Assembly: GCA_000697665.1 (NCBI GenBank)
Contig: KL197712.1
Coordinates: 1,268,957 to 1,332,956, forward strand
Reading direction: 5' to 3'
Length of the DNA stretch: 64,000 nucleotides
Source: Jaapia argillacea MUCL 33604
Taxonomy: Eukaryota; Basidiomycota; Agaricomycetes; Jaapiales; Jaapiaceae
Notes under the pieces: generated by a model
The model's database searches: none
What the model was told of the DNA's origin: nothing
Seen by the model: only the letters and a program-made list of their open reading frames with translations
Made by a program: the position numbers and the translations under genes
Shown: positions 45,802 through 56,152 of the stretch, one piece after another
Layout: every line of letters starts with the position of its first letter
Position numbering within the stretch: position 1 is the first letter of the stretch

Positions 45802-46830
45802 TCAGAATGAGGGATCGGGGTGACCGTGATCTTTCAGAGCAACAGCGTGACGTTCATACTTGCGCGCCTCCTCCAAGTCTTCCGAACGACGGGTCTGTGC
45901 GTGCCAAGATTTGAGCGCGCCACTTAAGTTCCTGAGACACGTCACGTGGTCACGATGACCAAAGGGACAAAGTGTCAGAGCCTCCCGATAATGGACCATC
46001 GATTCCTCCATATCAGCGACACGACCTCGTGATTGAAGACCATTCGCGAGCGTGGCAAGAGACGTGGCACGCCGGGGACGGCCAACTGGCCGGAGGGAGA
46101 GCGCCTCCCTCGCATTCTTGATGACCTCCTCCAGGTCAGCCACCTCCTTCCTGTCATTGTATCTCGACTGGAGGGCGATGGCGAGGTTGTTGAGTGCCGT
46201 GGCTCGAGCTGAGTTGCGACGGGGACGGAGTGCAACCGATTCTCTGGAGCATCTGATGCATTCTTGCAAATCTCCGAGTCGGTCTGACTTCTGATACAAG
46301 GCGAAGAGGGTGACAGCGAGGTTGTCGAGAGAAGGAGCGTGAGATGAATGGCCGGCAGGGCAAAGGGCGACAGCTTCTCGTGCATATCTAATTGCCTCAT
46401 CCAGCTCATGCGCTTCGTGTGAATGAAGATATGAAGAATTGAGTGTATGAGCAGCGGCTCTGAGAGCTCTGGCTCGATCGGGGTGACCCTTCGGACAGAG
46501 AGCAAGTGCTTCTCGGCTGTGGGATATCGCTTCCTGCAAATCGTCTACTCCACCCCATCTGTCGAAGCGAGAGCGTACCACAGCTGCCAGATTGAGGAGC
46601 GAATCGTGGCGCTTCGGGTGACCGATAGGCCGGAGTGAAAGGACCTTACGATCGTAGTCGATGGCCCTCTCCAAATCTCCCTTGTCTCCGGAGCTCTGGA
46701 AACGACTGAAGAAATATCCTGCTCGATTGCAAAACCCGAATGCCAGCAGAGAAGGGCAGAATCGAGTGAGCATAGATTCTCTCCGTTGAGGGACGAGGTC
46801 GTGCTTAATGCCCATCTTTTCAGAAGCCAT
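45802..46830 (-). CDS. CHAT-less TPR protein, array copy 5
   Basis: 342 aa from MASEKMGIKHDL, single exon. It has an N-terminal SMLTRFCPSLLAFGFCNRA block, then seven TPR-type repeats (LSLRPIGHPKRHDSLL, RWGGVDDLQEAISHSREA, ALCPKGHPDRARALRAA and on to SLRPVGRPRRATSLATL), ending HAVALKDHGHPDPSF. The frame stays open for 80 codons upstream (to 47070) and would add a hydrophobic stretch (TLTSVSLTVVALFVASISGL). I place the start at 46830 because copy 1 has a comparable short N-terminus, but a membrane-anchored longer form cannot be excluded. Parent-type gene of the copy 3 fragment. Confidence 0.8.
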   Translation of the reverse strand: MASEKMGIKHDLVPQRRESMLTRFCPSLLAFGFCNRAGYFFSRFQSSGDKGDLERAIDYDRKVLSLRPIGHPKRHDSLLNLAAVVRSRFDRWGGVDDLQEAISHSREALALCPKGHPDRARALRAAAHTLNSSYLHSHEAHELDEAIRYAREAVALCPAGHSSHAPSLDNLAVTLFALYQKSDRLGDLQECIRCSRESVALRPRRNSARATALNNLAIALQSRYNDRKEVADLEEVIKNAREALSLRPVGRPRRATSLATLANGLQSRGRVADMEESMVHYREALTLCPFGHRDHVTCLRNLSGALKSWHAQTRRSEDLEEARKYERHAVALKDHGHPDPSF

Positions 46831-48612
46831 CGGGATATGCAAGCTGCTGAAGAATGCTACTTTTAGCCCGGAAATCGAGGCGACGAAAAGTGCAACAACT
46901 GTCAGACTCACAGATGTCAAGGTAAAGGGGGACAGAAAGCCGCAACGCAGCATTGAGCTATACAAAACCGCACGGCTGTACAGAGGCTGTACAACCTTCC
47001 ATTTCAGCAAATGGTGCAGCAAGTTCTGCCAGCGTGACCACCCCAACGATTGCCGCCCACGATAATCCAAATTAAATCAACTACTCACACCTGACAAACA
47101 TCTCCATGCCACATTCCCTCAAGCAGTGGTGTGTGGGCTATTCTCCTAGGCGTGACTTGGAGGTCCAGGGAGGTCAGAGTTTACTTTGATCAAGGAATGG
47201 GTCAAGCAAGTTTGAAGGAAGTTATTTTAGGTAGCGACATTTAGACTTATGTACAAGGTTAATTACATAACTAGTTATCGATAGTTGCTTACTGATAATT
47301 CGACACTGCAATTCACCCACCACGAACACGGTCACCAACAGTGAAATCCCCCTGAACTTGTACTCCGATTCCTTGACAGCCTCTGTACAAGCAACTATTT
47401 GTCAGGCCGAACGTATCCCATTGGTCTCTGTCGTTCTACTTCTACCAAAGATTCCAGTTCCAAGACCACATAGAACTGATATGTATTACCAGACCGAAGA
47501 GAGCGCCTCTTGCCCACATGATTCGGCTTCTTCCAGGTTGGAGCTCTCACCATATTGTTTCATAGCGCAGCTGCAGTGCAGAGGCGTAGTTTTCGAGACA
47601 CTCCTGTCGCCGACGGCGGCCAACACGGCAAACAACCTGAATCTGACTGGAATGACGAAGGTACCACCCCAAATCGTCCCGAGCTCCAAGAGCCTGAAAC
47701 GTGATAGGAGTTGGATGGGGAGATTCTGGAGGGTAAGGGTGCGAAACGTTAGGTCGAGAACTCGGAATCTACAACCATTATGATGGTGGTACGGGGACGC
47801 TTCGGTGGGAAATAATTCGTAGTCAGGCAAGGCAGATCGTAGACGACCATTCGCCGAGAGAGACCAACACAACAGCTTTCTATTCTTGCCATCCTCCATA
47901 TGCATCGAGCGACGGATGCTATTGCTAGGGATCTGCAGAGTCGTGTACGGGTTCAGTGAATCGCCTTGTGAAGCCCTGAGAGATCGAGTATGGAAGGACG
48001 TAACACTTCCAAGTCCGAGGAGCTGAGAAATGAAGAGAGTATAATGTCAGAGAGAAATAATTGGATTTGAAGGTCGAGGGCTTTCGACTGGACGGACATC
48101 AGAGCGATTTCGGTTCTTGTTCCTATTTGCTTGGTATAAGACCGTGCTTGGGGGTGCTCACCGTGGTTGGGATGGTAATCGAGAACGTAGGAGGCATCAG
48201 CAAGTAAAGTGTCACGAAGATAGATATATGCTGGCACCAGTGCAGGTCGTAGAGGGTGGTACTCACAGTCCGAGCAGTGTGCGAGGAGGCTGACCGGCCG
48301 GTTTTCGGTACGCAATTTGCAATTCCGTTCTCCTCAAACCCTTCGCATTATTGCTGCCATTTCTACAGCATGGTCTATGATCTTCCGAGGGTCGATGCTG
48401 TAAGTGTACAACCTTCTCAGGTTCCTTGGCGTACCTCAATTCGTGACCGGAGATTGAAGGCGTGCACTATCTCGTGGAATGCCTCCGCAACCATAAGCAC
48501 GCCATAGAAGAGTCGTAATCACGACTCGGGACACATACGACCCCCACCGACACTTTTTCTTCAAGATAGTTCCCATTTCGCTGACCGGCGTTCCTTTGCC
48601 CTCCCCAGTTCA
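46831..48612. other. Spacer with a relic of a TPR gene
   Basis: No intact gene. On the minus strand, at about 47500-47610, two adjacent frames spell TPR-like pieces: ENYASALQLRYE, then, after a frame change, SSNLEEAESCGQEAL. This looks like a decayed TPR repeat of the local family. A further minus-strand frame (47953-48315) contains SYVLDYHPNHGEHPQARS but has no identified relative. The region just below 47070 is the promoter side of copy 5. Confidence 0.4.
47500..47610 (-). pseudogene. Decayed TPR repeat fragment
   Basis: About one and a half TPR-like repeats with a frameshift between ENYASALQLRYE and SNLEEAESCGQEAL. Similar in style to the neighbouring TPR genes but without start, stop or flanking repeats. 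Marks the outer, eroded edge of the minus-strand array. Confidence 0.45.
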
Positions 48613-49171
48613 CCCAATCAAGGGACCCCTGTGTCGATCTGCATGACGTAGTACCCAAGACCTGTTTCGCCTGAAGTTTAAGCACACATTTTACCCTCCA
48701 ACAAATTTCAAACATGTCAAGAGTTAGTCAAGGTACTCCCGATTATCTGTCATTCGGCGACGTGCTCGCTTTCCATGGCTTTATTTCCCTCAGCTGTCTC
48801 CCAAAACCCTGCGCTTACCGTCATTGGCGGGGAATGATTGCTACCGACCAAACCTGAAAGAAGGCTCGCCAATCGGATTCTTGGGCCGAAATCAACAATT
48901 CATCGCAGTTCATCTCCTTGAAGACAAACTGAATGTCCTTTCGGTGGTTGACCTTCACAAGTCTGCCTTCCGAACGTCTCCCGCCTCTCTTCTTTCGGTG
49001 CCTCGCAACACCGATCTTAAATAAAGTTTGTATGTCGTCCCCTGAAACTCTGGAACAAGGTTGGGTTGGTGCGAGTTCCGGCATCTTCGACATATGTGGC
49101 ATTCAGTTGGTCGCTTTTATAAAGAGGACGAGTGGTTTTAAAGTGCAGGGTTCACCCCCATCGACAACCCC

Positions 49172-50978
49172 ATGGCACTATCGCCCATCCTTGCGACGGT
49201 TAACAGCCATGTCGCGAATAATATGAATTTCCCTTCATCTGGAATGCAGATCCTGAGTTCATTGATTCACTTCTCTGGTATGTTCAGTTCTCATCCTGTA
49301 TCAATTTCGTTAAATACCTTTTATCAGGTGTTTCGATCTTATCCCATTGCATCTCTCGAAGGATCAGTATAGAGCACCTGACATCGCTGCGTGGCTTGGG
49401 TCAACTCTCATGGCCTCGTCTCTGCATCATCCTTGTCTTCCTGGATTCTTGGCTATTCCTATTCACCAGTATGTAAAGTCCTCCCATTTCGTTATCCAGC
49501 TACATCCGCTTCGTTCAGGTGGAGTGTTGATCTTTGGGGCTGGGATGGAGTTGAACACAACGGTTTGCAACCTCGGTATCGACGTCTGCATTGCCTTCTA
49601 TGCTTCATCCAAAGTGTTGATCTATTGCTTCTTGAGTGAGATGTCTGTATTACTACCCGTTTTCACCATCTCACCGTTTTCATTGCCTTTAGTGGAACGC
49701 GTTTACATCGTATGGTCCCCGGCGACTCCTGCTAGGCGGTTCAAGACACCCGTTTATATCGCCTGTTTCATAGTCTTATGCTTATTCAGCGTCATCGTAG
49801 TTGTGGTAGTCATCGGTAATACCCACTCACCGTCTCGCAGTTCATTTCCTCACCACTTCATCATTGTTAGGTCGACTGGCGTTTTTCAGGAACGACGGTG
49901 CCTGCGTCATTGGACTTCAAAAATACTCTTCAATAACGCTGCTTACATATGATCTGTCAGTCGTTCGGTTCCCCAATCAAGAGCATTGATTCGTCTAACC
50001 TCGATTAGTTTCGTCAACATTTTCCTAACCACCTTGTTCCTCTTCCCTCTGCTTCGCACCCGTTTCCCAAGCCCGACTGTGAGAAGAGTGGCGGTCCGCA
50101 CAATGTTGTGAGTTCTCCCATCTCTGGTCTCCTTGCCTTGCTTCCTCATCCGATCGTTTGTGCAGTGCAGCAGTGGTGGCACTTATAACATCAGCCGTTA
50201 GTATCTTTTCGGGCTCCTACTTCTATCAGCCCACTAATTCCATTCTTCCAGACAAACGTCACCATCCTGACTATAATGCACGGCCGTCAACTCGGTTGGG
50301 TGTGTCTTGGAAGTTGCGGGACAGATGTAAGACCTACATTCTCCCCCTAAACCTCTATATCTCGTTCTCACATACCAACCGCACCAGGTAATCATCAACG
50401 CACTCGTCCTATTCTGGGTGACAGGTAGTTCAACCTCCAAGTCCGGCGGAGGCATAACCCAAACCAACGGCGCCGGACCAAACGACAACAAATCACCATC
50501 TCAAACTCAGCCCATTCATTTCTTGGAATATCAATCTAGACGACCGAGCTCAGCACGGAAGAGTCGATTCGTTAATCCTACTGGTGAACCCTCTAGTCAT
50601 GCGAACGTGACCCGTTCGGCTGGAGGCCAGATTCATTCGATAAGGAGTCATCGTGCGTCGAGTTCGGGGTCACATTCGACTTTCCCTTTTCAATTCTTTT
50701 CTGATATGTTTGGGAAGAAGAGGACTCGGCCGGAGGAACATAGTATGCAGGTAAGTGGTACCACTTCACCTCTCTCTCTCTCCTCGCACTCGAATTGTAC
50801 TTTTTCCTTTGCTCAATTGGGGTCCGTGTTTTAGATCACTATTACTAGAGAGATGGTATCTCACGTCGATGGTAATGAACAAGCCGAATATACCATCGAC
50901 GAAGATGTCGACGCGCTTCATGGTGATGATGTCAAGACACGGTCCCTCCCTGTTGCTGAAGTTCCTTCCGCTCTTTGA
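49172..50978 (+). CDS. Multi-pass membrane protein of unknown function, left duplicate
   Basis: About nine exons from MALSPILATVNSHVANNM. Spliced protein has roughly seven hydrophobic segments: GMQILSSLIHFSG/VSILSH, RLCIILVFLDSWLFLFTS, GVLIFGAGMELNT, DVCIAFYASSKVLIYCF, VYIACFIVLCLFSVIVVVVV, LFVNIFLTTLFLF, AAVVALITSA and NALVLFWVTG. The C-terminal tail is cytosolic-type, Ser/Arg-rich, with QSRRPSSARKSRF, FFSDMFGKKRTRPEE and an acidic end. The topology recalls orphan fungal receptor-like proteins, but no G-protein receptor signature is visible. It ends AEVPSAL, with stop at 50976-50978. The right duplicate at 54046 is nearly identical apart from the extreme C-terminus and a poly-Ala insert in the tail. 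Confidence 0.8.
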
Positions 50979-51149
50979 CTAAGTAAAGATATTCTTGGTT
51001 TAAAAAAATACACTTGTACCGTAAATCCCTCCCACTCTTTAGAATTACCTTCACTATCCCCATCTCAGCTCACCCAATACATCGACTTGGGCTCCATCAT
51101 GAGAAGGAAAGTGATACGACAATTCTCAAACAAACAGGGAGGGGGACAC

Positions 51150-52031
51150 CACGACTTTTCCCCCACTCACGCAACAACAGCCCTCCTCGAAACAGGCTTT
51201 CCCCTCTTCTTCCCTTCCACAGACCCACTCGCACTCTTCAAATCCCTCCTCAACAAATCTTCCTTTTTGACTTCATATATCCTCACCTATACCCCAACCC
51301 ACATCAATAACACATACACAAAAAAAACAAGGCAAAACACTTATGATCCAGTTCTCCGAAGTGAAGGCTTCATCTAAACGCCCCACAAACAGTTAACAAA
51401 GGGTGAGAGGGGGTGAGAAGGGGAGGATGGGAGGGTGCGTACCGAGAACGTCCAGCGTAGGACCTACACTAGGCAACTGTTGCCCCCTGACATGATTCAT
51501 AGCCTGTCCTCCTCCAAACAACTCATGGAAACTACCCCAAAACCAAAACCATCGGCTTGTCCTCTCCCCCTTAAACCCCAGCCCCCACGAAAAAAAACCA
51601 CGCACCGATAACAACTCATCTTATACATCAAACTGTCCCTCATAGCCTTACAGCCCCAGCATCAACCTTATACTCCCTCTGTGGCGTAAAATAATTCGGT
51701 TCCTGTATCTCATCAGGCTACACACCCTGCACGATCCTAACGATCCTCAAAAAATTATCAATATCGTCTCCCGAGTACCCGATGAGACCGCCAAAGATGA
51801 TGAGGACGTAGGAGACGTCGTGTTTGCGGAGGATGGGGTAGGCGATTTCGGGGGAGGACATTGCTTTGCCTACTGTTGCTATGTGGGGTAGTGGGGTGGG
51901 TTATACACACCATAAGATAAGGAAAGGACATACAACTCATGACGAAATTGATGACCGCGAACAACCTGGAAGCGATAGCGGCAGCTGAGATGAGAGCGAG
52001 AGCGACTATGCGGAGGGAGGCACTGTTTCCG
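51150..52031 (-). pseudogene. STT3 pseudogene (3' exons joined to a piece of exon 1)
   Basis: Matches the functional STT3 at 56140-56870 (last exons, including [31 protein letters not shown]) and then jumps to the match of 59255-59390 (intron 1 and exon 1: [21 protein letters not shown]). The central about 2.4 kb, with the catalytic WWDYG exon, is deleted. A TGG codon after QGV has become TAG, and the first about 15 codons with the start are missing at the duplication junction. It cannot make an active transferase. The intact copy is at 56153-59424. Confidence 0.85.
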
Positions 52032-52385
52032 CCCAATCAAGGGGCCTCTGCGTCGATCTGGATGACGTAGTACCCAAGACCTGTTTTGCCTGAGGTTAAG
52101 TACTTATTGTTACCCTCCAACAAAAATCAAACATGTCAAGAGTTAGTCAAGGTCCTCCCGATTATCTGTCATTCGGCGACGTGCTCGCTTTCCATGGTTT
52201 TATTTCCCTCAGCTGTCTCCTAAACCCTGCGCATACCGTCATCAGCGGGAAGTGATTGATGCCGACCAAACCTGAAGGAAGGCTCACCAATCGGATTCTT
52301 GGGCCGAAACCAACAACTCGTCCTGGTCCATCTCCTTGAAGACAAACTGAATGTCCTTTCGGAGGCTGACGCTCACAGGTCTGCC

Positions 52386-53849
52386 TTCTGAACAGGATAA
52401 TGCTATTGAGAAACCCCCTTTCTGCTAGAAACCCCCCCAAATAAGGCAATTTCCCTGAAACCCCCCAGCTCAATGAAAGTGATGAGGGGTTTCTGCATCC
52501 CGAGTTACGGGCGGGAAAGCGGGTCACACTCATCGCTGTCACCCTTTGTCTCCGAAACCATGTGGCCCGCATCATCCCGCCATATTGCCTCATTGGGACG
52601 GTTTCCTTCCCGACGACTGTTTCCCGATCTCGTTCTCACTGCCTGGGACGCAGGCTCCTTAAACCAGACGTCGCTGTCGCGTTCTCGCTCGCTCTTGTTA
52701 GGGCAGAGTCAAGTAGTAGATAGATGAATAAATATAGAAATTGAATAAGTAATGATGATTATACAAGATGATTTCTATATACGGACAACTAAGGCGAGGA
52801 GAACGCGACAGGACGGCTGGTGAAACTTGTCGCTTTGCGACAGTTTGCACCAGTGGCGTGCGCTGTGGCGCACGGTGCAAACGCTTGCGTTTGGGCCTCT
52901 CCCCGCGATAACACTAAACCTAACCTAACGGGAGGTTTGGGGGTGTGTTTAGGGGGCCTATAGGAGGCTTCCATAATTTTTTGAGCGGTACGAAATGCCC
53001 CTTGAGGGTGTTGGCACCCACTAAGTAGAGACTCATTCATTCAGATGCCCTTGCACACACATATCGGCACTCCTATGCCTTCAAAAAATTATGGGGGTCT
53101 CCTACAGGCCCCCTAAACACACCCCCAAACCTCCCGTTAGGTTAGGTTTAGTGTTATCGCGGGGAGAGGCCCAAACGCAAGCGTTTGCACCGTGCGCCAC
53201 AGCGCACGCCACTGGTGCAAACTGTCGCAAAGCGACAAGTTTCACCAGCCGTCCTGTCGCGTTCTCCTCGCCTTAGTTGTCCGTATATAGAAATCATCTT
53301 GTATAATCATCATTACTCATTCAATTTCTATATTTATTCATCTATCTACGACTCTGCCCTAGCAAGAGCGAGCGAGAACGCGACAGCGACGTCTGGTTTA
53401 AGGAGCCTGCCTGGGACGGCGATATTGCTATAAAACATCATTTCAGCCCCTAAAAACCTACTCCCCTTCCTGTAAATTCTATTATATTACAATATAACTT
53501 ATTGCTACTTATATCGGGCATTTCTGAGAGATTTGAGCTTGGGGTTGGTTTTGGGCGCTTTTTTGGTGGGAAAATACATACTTAATTGATTATTTCCCTG
53601 TTTGCCATCGGGGGCGCTCCACAGTTGTGGGCTGGCACTTGTCGAAGTTGGCGCGGGAATTGCCATATATGGGTGTCGCCGAGACTGGTCATGGCGGGAA
53701 GTCATAGCTTACAGACGCCGACAAGCGGCCACCGTTTCAAATTCAGTGGTCACGCCGGGAAAGTTGCGGCGACTCCGAGTTTGTGCAACCCGGTTTCTAA
53801 ACAAGACTTTCAGAAAGGGGGTTTCTGAATAGCATTATCCTTCTGAACA
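52386..53849. mobile_element. TIR DNA transposon (non-autonomous, MULE-type by target size)
   Basis: The element proper is 52395-53840. It begins GGATAATGCTATTGAGAAAC and ends with the inverse (about 29-bp imperfect terminal inverted repeats; one mismatch in the first 24 bp), flanked by a 9-bp direct repeat TTCTGAACA (52386-52394 and 53841-53849). The empty site is visible in the left duplicate near 48970 (CTTCCGAACGTCTCC), which proves insertion after the tandem duplication. No transposase frame is present, so it is a non-autonomous element of about 680 bp without the nested insertion. A 9-bp duplication is typical of the Mutator superfamily; the family assignment rests on that alone. Confidence 0.85.
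52651..53409. mobile_element. Nested fold-back element with about 330-bp inverted arms
   Basis: Inserted inside the larger TIR element. The ends read CAGGCTCCTTAAACC and the inverse GGTTTAAGGAGCCTG, flanked by a 9-bp direct repeat CCTGGGACG (52642-52650 and 53410-53418). The left arm (52651-52984) and right arm (53081-53409) are almost perfectly complementary, separated by a 96-nt spacer. The same short translated frame therefore appears on both strands (52698-52880 minus, 53185-53433 plus), which is a mirror effect and not a gene. No transposase. If transcribed it would fold into a long hairpin RNA. Confidence 0.88.
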
Positions 53850-54045
53850 TCTCCCGCCTCTCTTCTTTTGGTGCCTCGCAACAGCGATCTCAAATAAAGT
53901 TTGTATGTCCGCCCCTGAGACTCTTGAACAAGGTTGGGTTGGTGCGGGTTCCGGCATCTTCGACATATGTGGCGTTCAGTTGGTCACTTTTATAAAGAGG
54001 GCGAGTGGGATTTGAGTGCAGGGTTCACCCCCATCGACAGCCCCC

Positions 54046-55874
54046 ATGGCCCTATCACCTATCCTTGCGACGGTTAACAGTCATGTTACGAACAACATGA
54101 GTTTTCCTTCATCTGGAATGCAGATCCTGAGTTCATTGATTCACTTCTCTGGTATGTTCACGTCTCATCGTGTATCGTTTTGCTAAGTATTCTCAATCAG
54201 GTGTCTCGATCTTATCCCACTGCCTCTCTCGAAGGATCAGCATCGAGCACCTGACATCGTTGCGGGGCTTAGGTCAACTCTCATGGCCTCGCCTCTGCAT
54301 CATCCTTGTCTTCCTGGATTCTTGGCTATTCCTATTCACGAGTATGTACAGTCTTCTCCCCATTTAATTATCAAGCTAAATCAGCTTCGTTCAGGTGGGG
54401 TGTTGATCTTTGGGGCTGGGATGGAGTTAAACTCAACGGTTTGCAACCTCGGTGTCGACGTCTGCATTGCCTTCTATGCTTCATCCAAAGTCTTGATCTA
54501 TTGCTTCTTGAGTGAGATGTCCGTATTACTACCCGCTTTCACCATCTCACTGTTTTCATTGCCTTTAGTGGAACGCGTTTACATCGTATGGTCCCCGGCG
54601 ACTCCTGCTAGGCGGTTCAAGACACCCGTTTATATCGCCTGTTTCATAGTTTTATGCTTATTCAGCGTCATCGTAGTTGTGGTAGTCATCGGTAACACCC
54701 ACTCACCGTCTCGCAGTTCATTTCCTCACCACTTCATCATTGTTAGGTCGATTGGCCTTTTTCAGGGACGACGGTTCCTGCGTCATTGGACTTCGAAAAT
54801 ACTCTTCAGTAACGCTTCTTACATATGATCTGTGAGTCATTCGTTTCCCCAATCAAGAGCATTGATTCGTCTAACATCGATTAGTTTCGTCAACATTTTC
54901 CTAACCACCTTGTTCCTCTATCCTTTGCTTCGCACCCGTTTCCCAAGCCCGACTGTGAGAAGAGTGGCAGTCCGCACAACGTTGTGAGTTCTCCCATCTC
55001 TGCTCTCCTTGCGTCCTTTTCATATCCGATCGTTTGTGCAGTGCAGCAGTGATGGCACTTTTGACGTCAGCTGTGAGTATCTTTTCGCGTTCCTGTTTCT
55101 ATCAACTCGCTCATTCCACTCTTCCAGACAAACGTCGCCATCCTGACTATAATGCACGGCCGTCAACTCGGTTGGGTATGTCTCGGAAGTTGTGGCACAG
55201 ATGTAAGATCCCCATTCCCTCTCTAAACCCATCCTTCATTCCTCACACACCAATCGCACCAGGTAATCGTCAACGCACTCGTCATATTCTGGGTAACAGG
55301 TAGCTCAACCTCCAAGTCAGGCGGAGGCATAACCCAAACCAACGGCGCCGCACCAAACGACAACAAATCGCCATCTCAAACTCAGCCCGTTCATTTCTTG
55401 GAATATCAATCTAGACGACCGAGTTCAGCACGAAAGAGTCGATTCGTTAATCCTCCTGCTGCTGCTGCTGAACCCTCTGGTCATGCGAACGTGACTCGGT
55501 CGGGTGGAGGCCAGATTCATTCGATAAGGAGTCATCGTGCTTCTAGTTCTGGGTCACATTCGAGTTTCCCTTTCCATTTCTTTTCTGATATGTTTGGGAA
55601 GAAGAGGACTCGGCCGGAGGAACATAGTATGCAGGTGAGTAGCGTGGCTCCCTTCACTTCTCTCCCCTCATCAACAACATAATTTCTTTCTCACTTCTCG
55701 TTTTAGATCACGATTACAAGGGAGATGGTATCCCACGTCGATGGTAATGAACAAACCGAGTATACCATCGACGAAGATGTCGACGCTGCCAATGGCGAGG
55801 ACGACGTGAAGACACGATCCCTCCCTGGTGACACGCCCATGGCCGAATCACCTGCTCCTCTCTTTATGTCTTGA
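54046..55874 (+). CDS. Multi-pass membrane protein of unknown function, right duplicate
   Basis: Same nine-exon layout and same hydrophobic segments as the left duplicate; start MALSPILATVNSHVTNNMSF. Differences seen: a triplet expansion in the tail (PAAAAEPSG, from GCTGCTGCTGCT at about 55460), SIGLFQGRRF against STGVFQERRC region, and a different end (MAESPAPLFMS, stop 55872-55874). Splice sites are conserved, so both copies look expressible. Upstream, the nested transposon lies between about 0.2 and 1.65 kb before the ATG and may separate this copy from some promoter elements. Downstream it is convergent with STT3, with only 278 nt between the stop codons. Confidence 0.82.
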
Positions 55875-56152
55875 AACAATTCCGCTCTTTGACTACATGA
55901 TCATCTTGGTTTAAAAAAGGTTTTTGTATACGTGTACCATAACTCGCTCCCACTCTTTAGAATTACCTTCACTATCGTCCGTCTCAGCGTGCCGAACCCA
56001 TCGATTTGAGACTTCATCACTCCATCATCACACATTGAAAGAGAACGAAAGTGACGATAATGATTCTCAAACAAAAATGAAAGTGACAATGCGAAAACAA
56101 CGAGAGTCGGACACGGCTCTACACCATCACAAAAAAACCTTTTTTGTTACAC

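Larger units (their letters stand above)
48613..52031. repeat. Left copy of a tandem duplication (7TM gene plus STT3 remnant)
   Basis: The block beginning CCCAATCAAGG at 48613 is repeated from 52032 (CCCAATCAAGG again), through the membrane-protein gene and into STT3. The left copy ends inside what was STT3 exon 1, where it is joined directly to the start of the right copy (junction at about 52031/52032). Introns and intergenic sequence are also conserved, so the duplication is recent on the scale of this locus. The right copy is longer because of a later transposon insertion (52395-53840). Confidence 0.85.

Noticed and set aside
52698-53433. Identical short proteins on both strands
   Set aside because: They come from the inverted arms of the fold-back element and have no start context or homolog; not genes.
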